Positions 1-7,602 of a DNA stretch of 64,000 nucleotides are shown piece by piece. Position 1 is the first letter of the stretch, and every line of letters starts with the position of its first letter. The DNA is taken from assembly GCA_964622625.1 (NCBI GenBank), contig CAZUUQ010000003.1, forward strand, positions 16,427 to 80,426. The letters run 5' to 3'. The notes beneath the pieces are model-generated. The model searched no databases. It was not told where the DNA came from and was given only the letters and a program-made list of their open reading frames with translations. The DNA comes from CAZCWM01 sp964622625 (lineage in GTDB: Bacteria; Planctomycetota; Phycisphaerae; Phycisphaerales; Phycisphaeraceae). The position numbers and the translations under genes were made by a program.

Positions 1-165
1 GCCGCCGCTCTGGGCTGTTCCAGCCACTCCACCATCGTCGCGGCCGTGCAACGTGTAGAGCGGCAACTGGCCGGCGGCGCGGCCGTCGATCTCGCGGACG
101 GACAGCCGGCTGCGACATGGCGCGACCTTGTGGACGATTTGCGCTGCCGTCTGGCGCGGCGGTAG
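1..165 (+). CDS. DnaA-like C-terminal DNA-binding domain (5' truncated)
   Basis: The frame is open from the first base and ends at TAG 163-165, giving 54 residues. The segment GCSSHSTIVAAVQRVE resembles the DnaA domain IV signature (G-x-x-x-H-[ST]-T-V-x-x-A-x-x-[KR]-[IV]), which reads DnaA boxes. A DnaA-type replication initiator is therefore likely, but a DnaA-domain paralogue or a REP-type transposase carrying this domain cannot be excluded because the AAA+ part lies outside the window. The downstream 147 bp shows no clear cluster of TTATCCACA boxes, so there is no direct evidence that this is the origin. Confidence 0.55.
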   Translation, partial: AAALGCSSHSTIVAAVQRVERQLAGGAAVDLADGQPAATWRDLVDDLRCRLARR

Positions 166-175
166 CACCGTTACG

Positions 176-204
176 AAAAACCCCCGGCCGACGTGTGGGG
201 GGGG
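176..204 (-). terminator. Probable intrinsic terminator for the MATE gene
   Basis: Read on the minus strand, a C-tract (204-198) pairs with GGGGG (185-181) and is followed directly by TTTTT (180-176). It lies about 110 bp downstream of the MATE stop codon. On the plus strand no T-run follows, so it does not serve the DnaA-like gene. Confidence 0.5.
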
Positions 205-312
205 ATGGGGTGGCACGCCAGCCAGGGGATAGCGGTCAAAACAGACAGTTCGATCTGTTGAAGTTTACCCGGTCTAACGTGTCTGGCAAGTGACTTCGCG
301 CCGGCCTGTCCG

Positions 313-1767
313 TCACACAGCGACGCGGGTCCAGCCCCCGTGCAGGAACCGGGCGGCGAAAATGCCTGCCCGGACGACCAGTTCGCCGCACAGCGCCAGC
401 CACACGCCGGTCAGTCCCCAGCCAAGCACCGGCCCCATCACCACCACGGCCGACACACGGACGAAGAAGATTGAGAAGACCGTGAGTTTGAATGTCACGG
501 CGGTGTCCCCCGCGCCGCGCATGGCTCCGGCGAGGACCATGGAGGTGGCGAAGAAAATCTGGACCGGCCCGCAGATACGCAGCAGCGGGGTGGACAGATC
601 GACCAGGCGTGGGCTATCGGTGATCACGTGGATGAACACTTCGGGGATGGCCAGGAAAAAGATGCCCATGATGCCCATGATGGCGGCGGCGAAGCCCCAG
701 GCGATGGCGACGGCTTTGCGGGCGCGGTGCGGGTCGCCGAGTCCCAAATACTGTCCGGCGAGCGTGGCGGCAGCGGTGGCGAATGCGAAGCCGGCCAGGA
801 ACGACAAGGACTCGACGCGGATGCCGATCATGTGCGCCCCGACGGTGCCCGGCTCGCTGGTGTCCAGTCCCGCGACGATGCGCAGGACGATGAAGTTGGC
901 CAGCCACATGCCGAAGAACGATTCGGCGAGGTTCGGCGAGCCGACGCGGACGATGCGCCAAGCCGTGTCTCCATGCGGCCGCAGCCGTATCAGCCGCAGC
1001 CGGATGCCGCCGTAGCCCCGAATGAGCACGAAAAGCACGAGGACGCATCCGACGGCCCAGGCGATGGCGGTGCCGGCGGCGATGCCCGCCACGCCGTGAC
1101 CGCCCAGCGGCGCCGGACCGAACACGAGCGTGATGCTGGCGGCGATGTTGACGATGTTGACCACGAGCATGACGGCGAAGGGCGTGCGTGTATCGCCGGC
1201 GGCGCGGAGGGCGGCGTTGCCGACAAGCAGGACGGCGGCGGCGGGGGTGGTGAGGCTGATGATGCGCAGGTACATGACCGCGAGCTCAGCAGCCTGGGTG
1301 CCCAGCCCGGAGAGCGTGACGATCATAGGCGAGGCTGTCCAGATGAGCAGGCCGGTGAGCAGGCCGAGGCCGACGCCGATGAGCAGAGCCTGCCCGAGCG
1401 CGGCGTTGGCGACGCGGCGATGGCGGCCGCCGATGGCCCGTGCGATCAGGGCCCCGGAGCCGACGCCGACCGACGAGTAGATCATGGCTATCAGCCATTG
1501 CAGGTAGGCGGCCAGGCCCATGGCGTCGGTAGCGACGACCGCCACGGCCTCGGGCCGCAGTCGGCCGGCCATCGCCAGGTCCACCGTGCCGACCAGAAAG
1601 CTCATGAACTGTTCGAGCAGGGGCCAGGCGGAGAGGACCAGCACCTGCCACGTGAGCGACAGTCCCGCGAGGCGGCCCGTCAGCTCGCGCGTCGGCGTGG
1701 CCGGCTCAATGACGCCTTCGTGCGGCGCTTCGAACTCCTCGACGTGAACATCAACGCTGCCGGGCAT
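313..1767 (-). CDS. MATE family multidrug/toxin efflux transporter
   Basis: The 484-residue protein has a hydrophilic N-terminus of about 35 residues and then about 12 membrane segments in two similar halves, the size and layout of MATE cation/drug antiporters. The first half contains the MATE-like stretch around VGTVDLAMAGRL. The second half carries the GAMRGAGDT stretch that mirrors AALRAAGDT in the first. It should export cationic compounds or metabolites across the inner membrane using an ion gradient; the substrate cannot be read from sequence. It is divergent from aguB across 99 bp, with a TATGAT hexamer on each strand. Confidence 0.9.
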   Translation of the reverse strand: MPGSVDVHVEEFEAPHEGVIEPATPTRELTGRLAGLSLTWQVLVLSAWPLLEQFMSFLVGTVDLAMAGRLRPEAVAVVATDAMGLAAYLQWLIAMIYSSVGVGSGALIARAIGGRHRRVANAALGQALLIGVGLGLLTGLLIWTASPMIVTLSGLGTQAAELAVMYLRIISLTTPAAAVLLVGNAALRAAGDTRTPFAVMLVVNIVNIAASITLVFGPAPLGGHGVAGIAAGTAIAWAVGCVLVLFVLIRGYGGIRLRLIRLRPHGDTAWRIVRVGSPNLAESFFGMWLANFIVLRIVAGLDTSEPGTVGAHMIGIRVESLSFLAGFAFATAAATLAGQYLGLGDPHRARKAVAIAWGFAAAIMGIMGIFFLAIPEVFIHVITDSPRLVDLSTPLLRICGPVQIFFATSMVLAGAMRGAGDTAVTFKLTVFSIFFVRVSAVVVMGPVLGWGLTGVWLALCGELVVRAGIFAARFLHGGWTRVAV

Positions 1768-1796
1768 GGCGGGTCCAAGTGTGTGCGGAAGGGGGC

Positions 1797-1843
1797 ATCA
1801 TATCGCCTATGCGCGGCGTCACATGCGCGGGGTGCGGTATGAT
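1797..1843. promoter_or_regulatory. Divergent -10 elements between MATE gene and aguB
   Basis: TATGAT (5/6 to the sigma-70 -10 consensus) occurs on the minus strand at 1802-1797, upstream of the MATE gene, and on the plus strand at 1838-1843, 23 nt before the aguB ATG. Neither has a good -35 hexamer at 17 bp. The pair fits a compact divergent promoter, but this is inference from sequence alone. Confidence 0.4.
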
Positions 1844-1866
1844 GGCCAACCGTTTGAGGGCGGAAA

Positions 1867-2808
1867 ATGACTGAATTTGCGGAAGCCAGCATGAATCATG
1901 GCGGCGACACACTGCGGATCGCCCTGCTCCAGCACACATGTGGGCCGGACAAGCAGGAGAATTTCGCGCGGGCTGAGTCGCTGCTGCGCGATGCGGCCCG
2001 GCAGGGGGCGCAACTTGCCGTCACGCAGGAGCTGTTCACCACGCTCTATTTCCCGCAGCGTGAGGACGTGGCCGCGTTCGATCTGGCCGAGCCGATACCC
2101 GGTCCGACCACGCAGCGTCTGAGCAAGCTTGCCGGTGAACTGAGTCTGTCCATCTCCGCGTCGATCTTCGAAAAGCGGGCGGCCGGGCTGTACCACAACA
2201 CGACGGTGATGATCGGTCCGGACGGTTCGCTGCGGGGACGCTACCGCAAGATGCACATCCCCGACGATCCCGGCTTCTATGAAAAGTATTACTTCACGCC
2301 AGGCGACGCGGGCCACAATGCCGGCGATACCGCGACCGGGGACGATGCCGGCTGGCGAACTTTTGACGTCGCCTCGGCCCGCGTGGGCACGCTGATCTGC
2401 TGGGACCAGTGGTTCCCTGAAGCCGCGCGGCTCACGGCACTGCACGGGGCGCAGGTGCTGCTCTATCCCACGGCCATCGGCTGGATTCCTTCCGAGCCGC
2501 GCGACGTGCAGCTTCAGCAGCGTGAGGCCTGGCGCACGGTGCAGATCGCCCATGCGATCACCAACGGCGTGTTCGTGGCCGCATGTAACCGTGTGGGCGT
2601 CGAGGCAGATACGACTTTCTGGGGCGGCAGCTTCGTGGTCGATCCGACCGGCCGCGTTATCGCCCAGGCCGACCAGACGCGGCCGCAGGTGCTGCTGGCG
2701 GACCTCGACCTGTCACTGATCGACGCCCAGCGCCAAGCCTGGCCGTTCCTGCGCGACCGCCGCATCGACGCCTACGGCCATCTGCTGCGCCGCCACCTCG
2801 AACCGTGA
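1867..2808 (+). CDS. aguB: N-carbamoylputrescine amidase
   Basis: This 313-residue nitrilase-superfamily enzyme hydrolyses N-carbamoylputrescine to putrescine, CO2 and ammonia. The catalytic triad is visible as E55 (in TQELF), K128 (in RYRKMHIPDDP) and C178 (in CWDQWFPE). The C-W-D-Q-W-F-P-E and M-H-I-P-D-D-P-G signatures are specific to the carbamoylputrescine branch. The ATG at 1867 has GAGGGCGG about 5 nt upstream; an inner ATG at 1891 is less well served. It is 67 bp upstream of agmatine deiminase, so the two form the agmatine-to-putrescine route feeding polyamine synthesis. Confidence 0.95.
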   Translation: MTEFAEASMNHGGDTLRIALLQHTCGPDKQENFARAESLLRDAARQGAQLAVTQELFTTLYFPQREDVAAFDLAEPIPGPTTQRLSKLAGELSLSISASIFEKRAAGLYHNTTVMIGPDGSLRGRYRKMHIPDDPGFYEKYYFTPGDAGHNAGDTATGDDAGWRTFDVASARVGTLICWDQWFPEAARLTALHGAQVLLYPTAIGWIPSEPRDVQLQQREAWRTVQIAHAITNGVFVAACNRVGVEADTTFWGGSFVVDPTGRVIAQADQTRPQVLLADLDLSLIDAQRQAWPFLRDRRIDAYGHLLRRHLEP

Positions 2809-2875
2809 ACGGAACACCGTCATCGCCGCGTCACTGAACAACTCGACCGGACCGTGTGATCCGTCACGCTTTCAC

Positions 2876-3868
2876 ATGCCGCCCGAGTGGATGCCGCAGG
2901 AGCGGGTCTGGGTCACCCGGCCGCGCAATCCCGTGCTCTGGCCCGGCTGCCGCGAGCAGGCGATGACGCAGTACGACGCATTCATCGCCGCCCTGCGCCG
3001 GGTGGTTGACGTGACCGACACGGCGGACGTCGGCATCGCGGCCGACGACGCCTGGGTACGCGACTATGCGCCGCTGTTCGTGGTGGATGACGCCGGCCGG
3101 GTGGCGTGCCACGACTTCCGCTTCAATGCCTGGGGCGGCAAGTTCGAACCCTACGAACATGACGATGCGGCCGCCCGTGCCATCTCGGCGCACCTGGGCT
3201 TGCCGTGCTGGTCGCACGACATGGTGCTCGAAGGCGGCTCGATCGAGGTCAACGGCGCCGGCACGGCGCTGACCACCGAGCAGTGCCTGCTAAATCCCAA
3301 CCGCAACCCGCGGATGACACAGCAGCAGATTGAAGGGGCGGTGCTCGCAGCGCTGGGAGTGCGGCAGCTCATCTGGCTGCCCGGCGGGCTGACCGGGGAT
3401 GACACCGACGGGCACATTGATGACATCGCGCGGTTCGTGGCCGAGGATGTGATCGTCGCCGCCCGCGCCCCCGCGGGGCACGTCGATCATGCGATGCTCG
3501 AACGCAACTGGCAGGTGCTGACGCAGGCGCGCGATGCCCGCGGCCGACGGTTTGAGCTTGTGCCGCTGCCGATGCCCCGGCCGCTGACGCATGTGTATCC
3601 GTCCGAAGCCGGCATGGAAACGCAGGCCGGCCCGCACGGCCGCGGCGGAACGATGGTTCTGCCGGCCAGCTATGCCAACTTCCTGATCTGCAACGGCCAC
3701 GTCTTCGTACCCGTGTTCGATCAGCCGACGGATGACCAGGCCCTGGGCGTGCTGGAAAAGGCGATGCCGGGGCATACGCTTGTGCCCATCCCCGCCCGAT
3801 GGCTGCTGGTCGAAGGCGGCGCGATGCACTGCCTGACGATGCAGCAGCCGCGCGGCAGCGACACATAA
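2876..3868 (+). CDS. aguA: Agmatine deiminase
   Basis: The 330-residue protein of the peptidylarginine-deiminase superfamily converts agmatine to N-carbamoylputrescine, the substrate of the neighbouring AguB. Typical features are the N-terminal PEWMPQERVWVTRP, WVRDYAPLFV (substrate aspartate), GHIDDIARF (catalytic His and Asp) and the C-terminal GGAMHCLTMQQP with nucleophile C319. It is slightly shorter than many homologues (about 345-370). No strong ribosome-binding site is seen before the ATG; an upstream in-frame GTG is blocked by a stop, so this start is the only reasonable one. Probably co-transcribed with aguB. Confidence 0.94.
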   Translation: MPPEWMPQERVWVTRPRNPVLWPGCREQAMTQYDAFIAALRRVVDVTDTADVGIAADDAWVRDYAPLFVVDDAGRVACHDFRFNAWGGKFEPYEHDDAAARAISAHLGLPCWSHDMVLEGGSIEVNGAGTALTTEQCLLNPNRNPRMTQQQIEGAVLAALGVRQLIWLPGGLTGDDTDGHIDDIARFVAEDVIVAARAPAGHVDHAMLERNWQVLTQARDARGRRFELVPLPMPRPLTHVYPSEAGMETQAGPHGRGGTMVLPASYANFLICNGHVFVPVFDQPTDDQALGVLEKAMPGHTLVPIPARWLLVEGGAMHCLTMQQPRGSDT

Positions 3869-4233
3869 GCGATCTGGTCGGCCGTGGCGTGGAGCGAAAT
3901 GCAGCGCAGCAAAAACAGCGAAGGCGCCGAGGAACGCGGCAGGGTGTAGCCGGTGGGCGATCGAAACCTGGCGGGGGCATTCGATCACTGATGCTCCGGC
4001 GCCGCCAAGGGCCAACCCGTCCGTGGGCTGGGACCATCGCGGCTTCGACCCTGATCGTCATCTCGGCAGGCGAGTCCGTTCTCCTTCGCCGCTGTTGACT
4101 CCTGTCGCTGTCGGCCGCGGTCCGTCGCGGCCCGGTTCGGTTTGAAAGGGTCGGCCACGCTTCCCTGCGGGCCTTCCCCGACGATCCACTGTCGCGAACG
4201 ATCCTCCCTGACCGCTTCGCTTCGGACGTTCTG
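3869..4233. other. Intergenic region without a recognised gene
   Basis: These 365 bp lie between the convergent ends of aguA and mraZ. I find no reading frame with family resemblance, no tRNA or known small RNA signature, and no clear hairpin plus T-run. In most bacteria rsmH (mraW) follows mraZ at this position. Nothing here resembles RsmH. Confidence 0.5.
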
Positions 4234-4722
4234 CTAGGTCTCCCGGCGTCGGCGCATGAGCCGACGGGGGTTGGCCACGATGTCGGGCTTCTGGGCGAGC
4301 ATGGCAGCGACGTGGCGCTGCCACTTGTCGCGGTCGCGTATCTCCAGATGGTCCTTGACGCCGATGAGCACCACATCGCCTCCCAGGCCGGTCATCTTCA
4401 AGAGGTTGTCGGGCAGCCGGACGCGGCCCTGCTTGTCCATTTCGACGCGGCGGGCCAGACTGAACATGAGCCGCTCGTAGGCCAGCAGTTCCTCGGCTTC
4501 GAGTTCGCTGAGGTCCAGTTCGTCAGCCCGGCGGGCGAAGCCTTCTTCGGTGTAGAGGCACAGGGCCTGGTCATCGCCGACCTTTTCGCCGAGGGTGACG
4601 AACAGATGCACGACCCCGTCAGCCCCGGGCTCGCGAGCGAGCAGGTTGCGGATCTCGGCCGGAACCGCGAGCCGGTTCTTGGCGTCGATCGCGTGTTCGT
4701 AGGTGCCTGTAAAGACCAGCAC
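4234..4722 (-). CDS. mraZ: Transcriptional regulator/division protein MraZ
   Basis: MraZ is an AbrB-fold (SpoVT/AbrB-like) DNA-binding protein, usually first gene of the division and cell wall cluster and autorepressor of its own promoter. From GTG 4722 (GGGCGG about 5 nt upstream) the 162-residue product starts VLVFTGTYEHAIDAKNRLAVPAEIR, matching the family N-terminus F-x-G-x-Y-x-H-x-[IL]-D-x-K-x-R-[LV]. The second AbrB repeat shows RRVEMDKQGRVRLPDNLL. The frame is open 36 codons further upstream, but that part runs into the operator region and is unlike MraZ. The gene stands alone: no rsmH, ftsL, ftsI or mur gene follows. Confidence 0.9.
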   Translation of the reverse strand: MLVFTGTYEHAIDAKNRLAVPAEIRNLLAREPGADGVVHLFVTLGEKVGDDQALCLYTEEGFARRADELDLSELEAEELLAYERLMFSLARRVEMDKQGRVRLPDNLLKMTGLGGDVVLIGVKDHLEIRDRDKWQRHVAAMLAQKPDIVANPRRLMRRRRET

Positions 4723-4855
4723 ATGTCCGCCCTGCCACTGTTTGGCCGCACCTCGCCCGATGGCGTGAGCGACGTCCCCTTTGACCCACTGGCTCGCGAA
4801 GATTTGACCGCGGCGAGCCGCCCGCCCCACTGCGGGCTTCTGTTATGGGAAGTTA

Positions 4856-4870
4856 CCCCACTTCACCCCA
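4856..4870 (-). promoter_or_regulatory. Putative MraZ box (operator)
   Basis: On the minus strand TGGGG occurs twice with exact 10-bp periodicity (plus-strand CCCCA at 4856-4860 and 4866-4870), about 135 bp before the mraZ start. Known MraZ operators are tandem TGGG-type repeats at 10-bp spacing, so autoregulation is likely. Only two repeats, not three, are clear. Confidence 0.5.
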
Positions 4871-4893
4871 CAGATCAACACCGTGGGGATTTT

Positions 4894-4910
4894 CTGTGGA
4901 AAAACTGTGG
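4894..4910. repeat. Tandem CTGTGG motifs, DnaA-box-like
   Basis: CTGTGG at 4894-4899 and 4905-4910 are 11 bp apart. The first sits in TGTGGAAAA (4895-4903), the reverse complement of TTTTCCACA, one mismatch from the DnaA-box consensus TTATCCACA. They lie just upstream of the MraZ box in a locally A/T-rich stretch. Regulatory or replication meaning is speculative. Confidence 0.35.
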
Positions 4911-4971
4911 CTTTGCCCCAGTCTTATTCGGTTCTTGTTTGGATTGGCCGCGGCGTCCAGTGGGGACCGGC

Positions 4972-5871
4972 TCACGAATTGGCGGTCGTGGCACGATCGG
5001 CTGGCGGAATTTCGCCGCGCCTGCGGCGGCGGGCAAGCAGCTTCGTGGTGTGGCGGCTGATGGCGGCCGCCTTGCGCAGCACAGCGCGGATCAGGCGGCG
5101 GTCGCGGTCGTCAAGGTCGGCCGCACGCTGCCGGCCGCGGTAACGCAGGTAGAAACGCAGCGCGTCGACGCGCGTCACGCGCTGGATGAACAGACCGGAA
5201 AAGTGGAGTTGGGCCAGGTCCTTGACGCGCTGCCGTTGACGCAGGCGGCGGCGATGGACGACGCGCTGCACGTCGATGACGGCGATGTGACCGGCCGGAT
5301 CGGTGAACAGATGGCTGAGGTAGAAATCCTGATGGTGGAAGCCCTCGGCATGGAACAGGGCGGCGAAGTCGGCGGTATGCAGGAGCAGTTGGCGTTTGGC
5401 GGCAAAGCGCGGACCGGCCAGCGGCGGCGCCCATTGCATCTTCGCCACTGTTTCGATGGGCTGATGGTCGTAAAGGTGCTCGATGAGAATGAAAGCCTGG
5501 GTTTCAAGGCCCATGCGTCGTCGCGAACCGAAGGCGGCCACATGGACGGTTCGCAGGCCGCTCTCGCGGATGGCCAGCGCGGCTGCAGCTTCGCGCAGCG
5601 GGCCGGGCTGGTTAAGCCGGCCTCGCAGAAGATTCTTGAGCAGCTCGCGCGGGTGGACGATGCTGCGCTTAAGGTAGAAACGACGGCCTTCGCGTTCGAA
5701 GACGACGGTGTTGCGGCCTCGTTTGCGGCTTATGGGCTGTCCGGCATCGAGGGTCATGAAGCTGTCGAAGGTCGGCAGGCCGTGGCGGGTGAGAAAGGCG
5801 GCGTCGCCGCACCAGACCCAGCAACCCCCCTGCCGCTGGTAGCCGTAGCTGGCGAAGTCGCGTGTCCGCAT
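4972..5871 (-). CDS. Lipopolysaccharide kinase (Kdo/WaaP, InaA family)
   Basis: The 299-residue protein has the eukaryotic-like kinase fold of the Kdo/WaaP family, which phosphorylates sugars of the lipopolysaccharide inner core. Visible motifs are the catalytic-loop segment GFHHQDFYLSHLF (aspartate in H-x-D-F-Y), the metal-binding IDVQRV, and FYLKR with the ATP-binding lysine in the N-lobe. The lysine/arginine-rich C-terminus is unstructured. It is divergent from lpxB, which supports a role in lipid A/LPS assembly at the inner face of the inner membrane. Acceptor sugar unknown. TATAAG at 5885-5880 ends 8 nt before the ATG and no Shine-Dalgarno site is seen, so the mRNA may be leaderless. Confidence 0.85.
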   Translation of the reverse strand: MRTRDFASYGYQRQGGCWVWCGDAAFLTRHGLPTFDSFMTLDAGQPISRKRGRNTVVFEREGRRFYLKRSIVHPRELLKNLLRGRLNQPGPLREAAAALAIRESGLRTVHVAAFGSRRRMGLETQAFILIEHLYDHQPIETVAKMQWAPPLAGPRFAAKRQLLLHTADFAALFHAEGFHHQDFYLSHLFTDPAGHIAVIDVQRVVHRRRLRQRQRVKDLAQLHFSGLFIQRVTRVDALRFYLRYRGRQRAADLDDRDRRLIRAVLRKAAAISRHTTKLLARRRRRGEIPPADRATTANS

Positions 5872-5945
5872 GGTTGGCCCTTATACCGTTTCGGTCCCGA
5901 TCGGGCGCGTGCGGCAGGGCGGCCGGGGCGTACACTGTCGACGCG

Positions 5946-7133
5946 ATGAACACACCGCGTACGATTCTCTTTACCGCCTTCGAACCCAGCGGCGATCACA
6001 ATGCCGCGGCTGTGATTGCCGCGCTGCGCGAACTGTCGCCGCAGACGCGGGTGTATGCCTTGGGTGGTGGCCGGATGCAGGCAGCGGGAGCGGAGGTGCT
6101 GGAGGTCTCGACGGACCGGGCGGTGATGCTGCTGGATGTGGGTGCGGAGGTGTGGCGACACCATCGACGGGTGGGTCGGCTGCGGCGGTGGCTGCGGCAG
6201 CATGCGATCGACGTGCTGGTGCCGGTGGACAGCCCGGCCGCGAACTGGAGCATCTGCAAGTTGGTACGTCGCATGCAGCCGGCGGCGCGGATCGTGCACC
6301 TGTCGGCCCCGCAAATCTGGGCGTGGGCGGGTTGGCGGATTCACAAGATGCGGCGGTTGAGTGATCACGTGCTGTGCCTCAATCCGTTTGAGCCGGCGTG
6401 GTTCGAGCAACGCGGCGTGTCGGCGAGTTTTGTCGGCCATCCGCTGTTCAGCCCCGGCCGTCCGATGCCGCCGATCCAGAGCGAGGGGTTGCCGACCGGT
6501 CGGCCGCGGCTGGCGCTGATTCCAGGTTCGCGGCACAAAGAGGTCCGCGCCAACTGGCCGACGATGCTGGCGGCGTTCGCGGAGTTGCGACGGCGTCATC
6601 CGGGATTGCATGCGCTGGCGGCGGCGCTGGATGGGCCGACCGAGGCGATGCTGGCGGCGATGAGTCGCAAGCTGACGCATGCACCTGTCGGCGCGGCCGG
6701 CTGGCCGGAGGGACTGGGCGTCCACACGGGGCGGATCGACACGGTGCTGGCGTGGTGCGACGCGGCCCTGGTGGTGTCGGGTACGGCGACGCTGGACGTG
6801 ACGGTACATCGACGGCCGATGGTGGTGATGTACAACTTCAGCCGTCTGCTGCACGCGCTGGGTCGGCGGCTGGTGACGACGCGGACGTTCAGCCTGCCGA
6901 ACCTGATCGCCGAGTCGCAGGGTCTGGGCCGCGTGGTACCGGAACTGGTGCCGCACTTCGGCCAGGCAGGACCGGTGGTCGATGCGCTGGAACCGCTGTT
7001 GATCGATGAGACGGCGCGGCGGCGTCAGGCGGCCGACCTGGAGATGGTGGCGCGGCCCTTCGCGGGCATCCGCTACGGGACGACAGCGGCGCAGCGTCTG
7101 CTGGAGCCGTGGCCGAGCCGGGCGGAAGGCTGA
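5946..7133 (+). CDS. lpxB: Lipid-A-disaccharide synthase
   Basis: LpxB (GT19) joins UDP-2,3-diacylglucosamine and lipid X to form the lipid A disaccharide. The 395-residue product starts MNTPRTILFTAFEPSGDHNAA (GExSGD-type start with FEPSGD). It carries SAPQIWAWAGWRIHKMRR, FVGHPL, LIPGSRHKEV and VVSGTATLD, all family hallmarks. The ATG at 5946 was preferred over the longer frame from 5862, which would overlap the divergent kinase. TACACT at 5931-5936 is a possible -10, leaving only 2-3 nt of leader. Together with the adjacent kinase it shows an outer membrane with lipid A. Confidence 0.92.
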   Translation: MNTPRTILFTAFEPSGDHNAAAVIAALRELSPQTRVYALGGGRMQAAGAEVLEVSTDRAVMLLDVGAEVWRHHRRVGRLRRWLRQHAIDVLVPVDSPAANWSICKLVRRMQPAARIVHLSAPQIWAWAGWRIHKMRRLSDHVLCLNPFEPAWFEQRGVSASFVGHPLFSPGRPMPPIQSEGLPTGRPRLALIPGSRHKEVRANWPTMLAAFAELRRRHPGLHALAAALDGPTEAMLAAMSRKLTHAPVGAAGWPEGLGVHTGRIDTVLAWCDAALVVSGTATLDVTVHRRPMVVMYNFSRLLHALGRRLVTTRTFSLPNLIAESQGLGRVVPELVPHFGQAGPVVDALEPLLIDETARRRQAADLEMVARPFAGIRYGTTAAQRLLEPWPSRAEG

Positions 7134-7178
7134 AGCGACCCGTGCCGGGGTACGCAGGGAGAAAGCCCTGAAAAACAA

Positions 7179-7209
7179 GCAAGGCGCCCCATGGTCTGAG
7201 GCGCCTTGC
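7179..7209 (-). terminator. Intrinsic terminator of the mini-histone gene
   Basis: A perfect 10-bp inverted repeat, GCAAGGCGCC (7179-7188) and GGCGCCTTGC (7200-7209), is followed on the minus strand by TTGTTTTT. It lies about 135 bp beyond the stop of the lysine-rich gene. For plus-strand lpxB transcripts the hairpin exists but lacks a U-run. Confidence 0.7.
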
Positions 7210-7344
7210 CCGTCATTTGCTCCGAGGCGCTTGGTCGTTTGCGTGCGGTGAAGGGCTTCAAGATTGGTTCGGAGCGAAGCCGTTCACCAGCGTTCGATCG
7301 GGCGGCGTCACCCAGACGCCGCACTGTGTCAGACCGAGACTGCC

Positions 7345-7476
7345 TTACTTCTTCTTGGCGGCCTTCCTGCGACGGGCCTTCTTCTTCGTAGCCTTCTTCT
7401 TTGTGGCCTTCTTCTTGCCAGCCTTCTTCTTGGCCTTCTTCTTCGTGGCCTTCTTCTTGGTCGTCTTCTTTGCCAT
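7345..7476 (-). CDS. Lysine-rich histone-H1-like mini-protein (43 aa)
   Basis: The 43-residue product contains 24 lysines, 3 arginines and 9 alanines and no acidic or aromatic residue. It is built from repeats of KKKA[TG], ending ARRRKAAKKK. The composition matches the C-terminal tails of histone H1 and bacterial Hc1/Hc2-like nucleoid proteins, so DNA or RNA binding is inferred. AGAGGA precedes the ATG by 7 nt. A TTGACT/TTAACT promoter lies upstream and an intrinsic terminator downstream, so it is a free-standing gene, not a broken tail of a larger one. The lysine codons are all AAG. Confidence 0.8.
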   Translation of the reverse strand: MAKKTTKKKATKKKAKKKAGKKKATKKKATKKKARRRKAAKKK

Positions 7477-7517
7477 GAGCTGATCCTCTCAAAGAGACGC
7501 CATCGGAGCTTTCATTA

Positions 7518-7546
7518 AGTTAACCATCGACGTAACTGCAAGTCAA
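7518..7546 (-). promoter_or_regulatory. Sigma-70-like promoter of the mini-histone gene
   Basis: On the minus strand TTGACT (7546-7541) and TTAACT (7523-7518) are separated by exactly 17 bp. They lie 41 nt before the start codon. The -35 matches 5/6 and the -10 only 3/6, but spacing and position are right. Confidence 0.45.
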
Positions 7547-7602
7547 CCGCGATAGCGGGTCCGGTGGAAAGTTTATCGGTTCAGTTCCACGTGATGCTTG
7601 AG

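Noticed and set aside
4058..4324. 88-codon minus-strand frame after mraZ as a remnant of rsmH
   Set aside because: The translation shows no RsmH motif and the frame overlaps the end of mraZ; no support for a decayed methyltransferase.
4312..5949. 545-codon plus-strand frame over mraZ and the kinase
   Set aside because: Shadow of the two minus-strand genes; both are confirmed by family motifs.
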